From a virus, in the IMG/VR virus record IMGVR_UViG_3300017963_000424, positions 1-41,834 of that record: DNA of 41,834 nucleotides, one strand, 5' to 3'. Positions 38,856 through 41,834 of this stretch are shown here, piece by piece. Below the pieces are notes generated by a model that worked only from the letters and a program-made list of their open reading frames with translations, did not search any database and was not told the DNA's origin. A program made the position numbers and the translations under genes. Every line of letters starts with the position of its first letter. The first letter of the stretch is position 1.

Positions 38856-39416
38856 TTAGATTGGTTTAGTTTCTACTCGATTTGTATCTTTGTCATAGAT
38901 TAGACTCACCTCCGTTTGTTTATCAATATCCCAAGCCCGATAATCAGGCTCACTTTTAATCACTCCCCTTGCTGCCATGTTAGAGAAGTAATCATCTCTG
39001 TAAAAAAGAACTACTAAACCTTTTAACTGACGAATCCATTTAAACATTCCTATATATGTACCTGCTACTACCATTTTATATTGTGGCTTTCTGTCTATTA
39101 ATTTTGAAGAAGCAAATGACATATTTCTTAGATAGATACCGTGATACTTTGCAATTCTAACTACACTAGAATGTGGGAAATGTGGCATATCATAGGTCCA
39201 GATTTGCATATCTTCATATTTTACTGATGAGTACTCACGAAAACTTATTTCTTCTAGACCAGTAAAATTTTCTTCTGAATAACCACGCTCTTTTAATTCC
39301 TGAACAATTATAGGTTTTAACCATGCTTCTTCCTTTTGATTTAATGTATGATATTCTCTAGGTATATATAGAAAAAGTATTCTTGGCTGATAAAGGGGAT
39401 TTGAACGAAATGCCAT
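38856..39416 (-). CDS. Unknown accessory protein
   Basis: 186 aa from the ATG at 39416, whose A is the last base of the upstream TAA; an in-frame start at 39449 lies inside that gene. Alpha/beta with PRILFLYIPREYHTLNQKEE near the start and KGLVVLFYRDDYFSNMAARG near the end. No motif recognised. Confidence 0.7.
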   Translation of the reverse strand: MAFRSNPLYQPRILFLYIPREYHTLNQKEEAWLKPIIVQELKERGYSEENFTGLEEISFREYSSVKYEDMQIWTYDMPHFPHSSVVRIAKYHGIYLRNMSFASSKLIDRKPQYKMVVAGTYIGMFKWIRQLKGLVVLFYRDDYFSNMAARGVIKSEPDYRAWDIDKQTEVSLIYDKDTNRVETKPI

Positions 39417-39664
39417 TAATTCACTCGCATCTTTGCAGCTTCTAGCCAATCACTCCTGGCTGAATCTATTAGTTTATCGAATTCTTTAATATCAATCGTA
39501 GTCCTAAAAACTTGACTTCCAGTAGTAAAAATTTTTATGAAACGAATATCAGAGTAAGTACCAGAAGAGAATTCATGGTAAGCTACTATTTCTTTTAAAT
39601 TTATTCGAAACTTTCCTTTTTTATCTCCTTGCTCACCAACTAAGGGTAATGTTACAAAAAGCAT
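39416..39664 (-). CDS. Unknown beta-rich protein downstream of tRNA-Arg
   Basis: 82 aa from the ATG at 39664, which has an AAGGAG SD six bases upstream; an ATG at 39679 is six bases from the tRNA end and has no SD. MLFVTLPLVGEQGDKKGKFR, then IRFIKIFTTGSQVFRTTIDI. No family recognised. Confidence 0.68.
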   Translation of the reverse strand: MLFVTLPLVGEQGDKKGKFRINLKEIVAYHEFSSGTYSDIRFIKIFTTGSQVFRTTIDIKEFDKLIDSARSDWLEAAKMRVN

Positions 39665-39684
39665 ATATAACTCCTTCATTGAAT

Positions 39685-39761
39685 TGGCCTCCCAAGTAGG
39701 ACTTGAACCTACAACCTACAGCTTAGAAGGCTGTTGCTCTATCCGGTTGAGCTATTGGGAG
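39685..39761 (-). tRNA. tRNA-Arg (anticodon TCT)
   Basis: 77 bases including encoded CCA. Acceptor CTCCCAA/TTGGGAG, D-stem GCTC/GAGC, anticodon stem ACAGC/GCTGT with loop CTTCTAA (anticodon TCT, reads AGA), T-stem GTAGG/CCTAC with loop TTCAAGT, discriminator G. All arms pair perfectly. It would serve AGA codons, which are frequent in this AT-rich genome. It lies between two protein genes and is probably processed from their transcript. Confidence 0.97.
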
Positions 39762-39767
39762 TTTGTA

Positions 39768-39968
39768 TTATTGAGTATTTAACAACTCAAAAATCTCATT
39801 AGCATACTTCTCACTAGTATTCGGAATACTCATTAGAAGAGAAGCATCTGCATTAAAAGCCAGACAGAGATTTCTGAGTCGTTTAGTTTCTTGCTCGTAT
39901 GATTCTAGTACAAAATTTATTATTACAAATAATTCTCTATCCACTTCTACTTTATCCCATGCAGACAT
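39768..39968 (-). CDS. Small helical protein upstream of tRNA-Arg
   Basis: 66 aa (MSAWDKVEVDRELFVIINFV, later YEQETKRLRNLCLAFNADAS). The stop is six bases before the tRNA. No family recognised. Confidence 0.65.
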   Translation of the reverse strand: MSAWDKVEVDRELFVIINFVLESYEQETKRLRNLCLAFNADASLLMSIPNTSEKYANEIFELLNTQ

Positions 39969-40004
39969 TAGAGTATATCTCCTATATTAGTTACATTCAA
40001 TTCC

Positions 40005-40223
40005 TCAATTTTTTAAGAAATTTTGTATATTTTGATAATAGCCTTTATAGACTTCTTTAGTCTCTAATTGAGATATTTTTATAAGTTCAATTTGAGATAT
40101 AGGGTTAGAATTGGAATTATTCTTTAAATTATTTATAAACCAGCAAGTCGAAAATGTCACGAAGTAGTGCATAGCTCCAACGAATAGAGCTAGTAAACAC
40201 CACTCCGTGAGCAGTTTTTTCAA
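40005..40223 (-). CDS. Small membrane-anchored protein
   Basis: 72 aa. N-terminal hydrophobic segment (CLLALFVGAMHYFVTFSTCW) predicts a signal anchor, then a soluble Asn/Lys-rich tail. Starts just after the previous stop. Function unknown. Confidence 0.66.
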   Translation of the reverse strand: MKKLLTEWCLLALFVGAMHYFVTFSTCWFINNLKNNSNSNPISQIELIKISQLETKEVYKGYYQNIQNFLKN

Positions 40224-40226
40224 ATG

Positions 40227-40526
40227 TTACTTTTTTCCGGTAGGTTTTGGAGCTTCTTTGTTATCAGCTTCCAAAGCATCTGCCATTTGTTTCATGCCTT
40301 CTTCTTGAAGAGGTAAACTCATTTCATCAAAAGATGAAAGAATACTGGGAATTACATCTTTAGACATTTTCATTTGTTTTGCAGTTAGTTCTGATGGAGT
40401 AAATGCATACTCTCTAACTACTACTTCTTGATTAAGATAGATTTTTCCATCTACATCACTAGTACTGTTCATTACTATTTCAAAATAATGGGGTTTCTTG
40501 ATGATTTCAACTTCTTTATCTGCCAC
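40227..40526 (-). CDS. Unknown accessory protein
   Basis: 99 aa. A beta-rich first half (VEIIKKPHYFEIVMNSTSDV, KIYLNQEVVVREYAF) and a helical, acidic tail ending KPTGKK. No family recognised. Confidence 0.67.
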   Translation of the reverse strand: MADKEVEIIKKPHYFEIVMNSTSDVDGKIYLNQEVVVREYAFTPSELTAKQMKMSKDVIPSILSSFDEMSLPLQEEGMKQMADALEADNKEAPKPTGKK

Positions 40527-40542
40527 GGTATATCTCCTGAAA

Positions 40543-40920
40543 TTAACGACGCTTCTTAGGTGTAAGCTTCTCCAATTCTTTAGCTACCTCTTCTAATTTA
40601 GAGAAGATAGCTAAGAACATTATAGCAGCTTGTTTATTAAGTACCATCATTTTTTCACCATCTGGAGCATTTATCCATGCAGCAGCAGGAATCTCTTCTG
40701 TTGCTGGAGAAGGAATTGTAGCCGTGGGTGCTGAATCAGGTTGATTCTGAGTTTCTACCTTAAGAGCTTCAGACTCTGCTAAGATAGACTTGAAATCTGA
40801 GGTAGCTTGTGCTATTGATCGCTCGTATTGTTTTTGAGCTGCAGCAAGGGTTGCTTCATGTTGTCTGACGGCTTCTTCATGGCGGGCCTGAAATTCAGCC
40901 ATCATTTGTTGCACGTCCAT
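40543..40920 (-). CDS. Coiled-coil protein with Pro/Ala linker
   Basis: 125 aa, AGGAG SD directly after the hairpin at 40.94 kb. N-terminal coiled coil (QARHEEAVRQHEATLAAAQK), a disordered Pro/Thr/Ala linker, then a hydrophobic helix (KQAAIMFLAIFSKLEEVAKE) and a basic end. No family recognised. Confidence 0.68.
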   Translation of the reverse strand: MDVQQMMAEFQARHEEAVRQHEATLAAAQKQYERSIAQATSDFKSILAESEALKVETQNQPDSAPTATIPSPATEEIPAAAWINAPDGEKMMVLNKQAAIMFLAIFSKLEEVAKELEKLTPKKRR

Positions 40921-40935
40921 TAAATAATCTCCTAA

Positions 40936-40964
40936 ACAATGGGAGCCGAAGCTCCCACTATTTT
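40936..40964 (-). terminator. TTCG-loop hairpin, probable bidirectional terminator
   Basis: TGGGAGC (40940-40946) and GCTCCCA (40951-40957) form a 7-bp stem with loop CGAA (TTCG on the minus strand). The minus strand continues TTGTTT; the plus strand CTATTTTT. Lies about 50 bases after the stop of the gene at 41012. Confidence 0.75.
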
Positions 40965-41011
40965 TAAGAGTAATAGATTAGGCAAATAGATCCTAATATT
41001 TGATTCAGCTA

Positions 41012-41311
41012 TTAACCTTGGCCAGTTTCAGGCAGAGTGGTTTGAGCACCCTTCATCAACTGTTGCGCAGACGCAACCGCGCCGCTGAGCTCACCAATTT
41101 TCTCGGCAAGATCTGAAGAGACTACCCCGCTAATTGCGGCTGCTTCTTCGGGATCAAGAGAATTCATCCGATTCAGCTGCTGGGCCAAAGAGGCTTCAGC
41201 CAGGAGCTGCAGACGTTGTTGGTGTGCATCCATGTTCTGGGTTGCACGCTCGGCATTGGATTTGAAGTTGTAGTTCGCTACCGCATCGAGAATAGTAGGA
41301 TCAAGAGCCAT
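41012..41311 (-). CDS. Ala/Gln-rich helical protein, possibly RebB-like
   Basis: 99 aa from the ATG at 41311, chosen for a GAGGA SD; an in-frame start at 41344 lies in the structured leader. MALDPTILDAVANYNFKSNA, then QQRLQLLAEASLAQQLNRMN. The x-x-x-D-A-V-x-x-x-N start and Ala/Gln-rich helices vaguely recall RebB/R-body subunit proteins, but I cannot confirm this. G+C is higher than in neighbouring genes. It has its own promoter, structured leader and terminator, so it is a self-contained unit. Confidence 0.65.
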   Translation of the reverse strand: MALDPTILDAVANYNFKSNAERATQNMDAHQQRLQLLAEASLAQQLNRMNSLDPEEAAAISGVVSSDLAEKIGELSGAVASAQQLMKGAQTTLPETGQG

Positions 41312-41359
41312 GAAAAATTCCTCATTACGCTTAGCGCCCCGCAACGCCTATCATATTAA

Positions 41360-41403
41360 TTCAGACCATTCTGGTGCGGGCCAGAATACCCCAAGGGGTC
41401 TAA
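41360..41403 (-). promoter_or_regulatory. Structured 5' leader hairpin
   Basis: ATTCTGG (41381-41387) and CCAGAAT (41368-41374 read on the minus strand) form a 7-bp perfect hairpin with loop CCCGCA, extended across a nine-base bulge by a second 7-bp helix (41360-41367 with 41397-41403, one wobble pair). It lies between the promoter at 41.43 kb and the gene at 41311, so it is in the 5' leader. It may stabilise the mRNA or bind a regulator. Confidence 0.45.
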
Positions 41404-41423
41404 GGTCTATTCATACAGAAAAT

Positions 41424-41452
41424 ATTATACTACCATTTTCTGCAAAGCGCAA
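41424..41452 (-). promoter_or_regulatory. sigma70-like promoter
   Basis: TTGCGC (41447-41452) and perfect TATAAT (41424-41429) with a 17-bp spacer on the minus strand, about 115 bases before the gene at 41311. The -35 is weak (three of six). Confidence 0.5.
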
Positions 41453-41577
41453 GCAATGAGGTACCCAAAAGGGTAAATTTTTCCAAAATGAAGCCCGTTT
41501 CGAAGCACTGGTGGGCTAACCCAGTTTAAGGAGGCTGTTATGAGGCCTTGCTTCTATCTCCCTAACCAAGGAGAATA

Positions 41578-41629
41578 TGGTGCGACTGGAGGGACTTGAA
41601 CCCTCATAGCTGTTAAGCCGAGAGATTTT
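41578..41629 (-). tRNA. tRNA-Leu (UAA), 3' exon of an intron-interrupted gene
   Basis: The minus strand ends with the acceptor strand CAGTCGC, discriminator A and encoded CCA. Before it come T-stem GAGGG/CCCTC with loop TTCAAGT and a long variable arm (GGCT/AGCT stem), which marks a class II tRNA. The exon starts AAAATCTCT: A35 A36 A37 A38 of the anticodon loop and the 3' side of the anticodon stem. This equals the U34|A35 splice position of cyanobacterial tRNA-Leu(UAA). The 5' exon lies beyond the right edge. The identity Leu(UAA) is inferred; the intron supports it. Confidence 0.85.
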
Positions 41630-41834
41630 CTTACTACTATAACTTTCATTACCGAATAGATATTCGTTTGTAGTCTGGACTTTCTCTTCATCATATCAAT
41701 CATCTGATTAACTTAGATGGATGCCGTCAAGTCTCTACACCTTCCTTGAATTAAGGCTTGGCTCGGGATTGCCATCATCATTACATGTTAAGGTTTCCCC
41801 GAATTTGACATCTTCTACTTCAGAAATTTCTTTC
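41630..41834 (-). other. Group I intron (IC3-like) in tRNA-Leu, 5' part outside window
   Basis: The minus strand carries the conserved group I core in order: GGGGAAACC region (41792-41809), GGCAATCCCGAGCCAAGCC (41755-41773), GTGTAGAGACTTGACGGC (about 41723-41740) and AAAGTCCAGACTAC (41670-41683). P4 pairs TCGGG with CCCGA, and P7 pairs GACTT with AAGTC. Both keep pairing with changed bases relative to the Azoarcus tRNA-Ile intron as I remember it, which is covariation support. The last base before the 3' exon is G, as required. No homing endonuclease frame is visible. Such introns self-splice. Confidence 0.9.

Noticed and set aside
41540-41599. 19-codon plus-strand frame with an AAGGAGG upstream
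   Set aside because: It runs into the tRNA-Leu 3' exon, has no similarity to anything and would oppose the tRNA transcript; the SD match is probably chance.

Overview
This window is part of an AT-rich double-stranded DNA tailed phage genome. Long-tail morphogenesis genes (tape measure protein, tail tube protein, and a lambda G/GT-type chaperone pair with a -1 slippery heptamer) indicate a siphovirus-like virion. Nearly every gene is on the minus strand, tightly packed, with TGATG, TAATG and ATGA couplings and good Shine-Dalgarno (SD) sequences. Hairpins with TTCG or GAAA loops followed by T-runs look like intrinsic terminators of a bacterial host. The host cannot be named. A signal-peptide protein and GC-rich coiled-coil genes have a Gram-negative flavour; the IC3-type tRNA intron also fits a cyanobacterial or proteobacterial source.

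Layout (minus strand, right to left). The right edge holds the 3' half of a tRNA-Leu(UAA) interrupted by a group I intron. From about 41.3 to 22.4 kb runs a dense accessory operon of some 55 small genes, mostly of unknown function. It includes zinc ribbons, coiled coils, single-span membrane peptides, an AraC-like DNA-binding protein, a HAD phosphatase of the polynucleotide-kinase type, a secreted protein and a tRNA-Arg(TCT), and is divided by internal terminators. It ends at a 13-bp inverted repeat. The next 1.1 kb (about 21.2-22.35 kb) has no genes but contains two 55-bp direct repeats, four GGTTTCA motifs, three CACACAAT motifs and short hairpins; it is a candidate origin and promoter hub. 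A sigma70-like promoter then leads into the late region: zinc-ribbon gene, structured RNA with terminator, small terminase candidate, six small genes, large terminase, portal, two small paralogues, a 1,496-codon MuF/RNA polymerase fusion, scaffold, major capsid protein, connectors, tail terminator candidate, tail tube, chaperones and tape measure (cut by the left edge).

The standout is the MuF/RNA polymerase protein (10329-14819). Its N-terminus is a MuF head-morphogenesis domain. Its C-terminus carries the catalytic motifs of a T7-type single-subunit RNA polymerase (DxRGR, motif A, motif B K-x7-YG, motif C HD). It sits exactly where a MuF gene normally lies, between portal and scaffold. The simplest reading is that the polymerase is packaged through its MuF domain and injected with the DNA, a virion RNA polymerase reached by a different route from phage N4.

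A second notable element is a two-gene plus-strand cassette (9239-10330: membrane/coiled-coil protein and sulfotransferase-like protein). It has its own -10 element and a structured 3' end, and lies inside the head operon in the manner of a moron.
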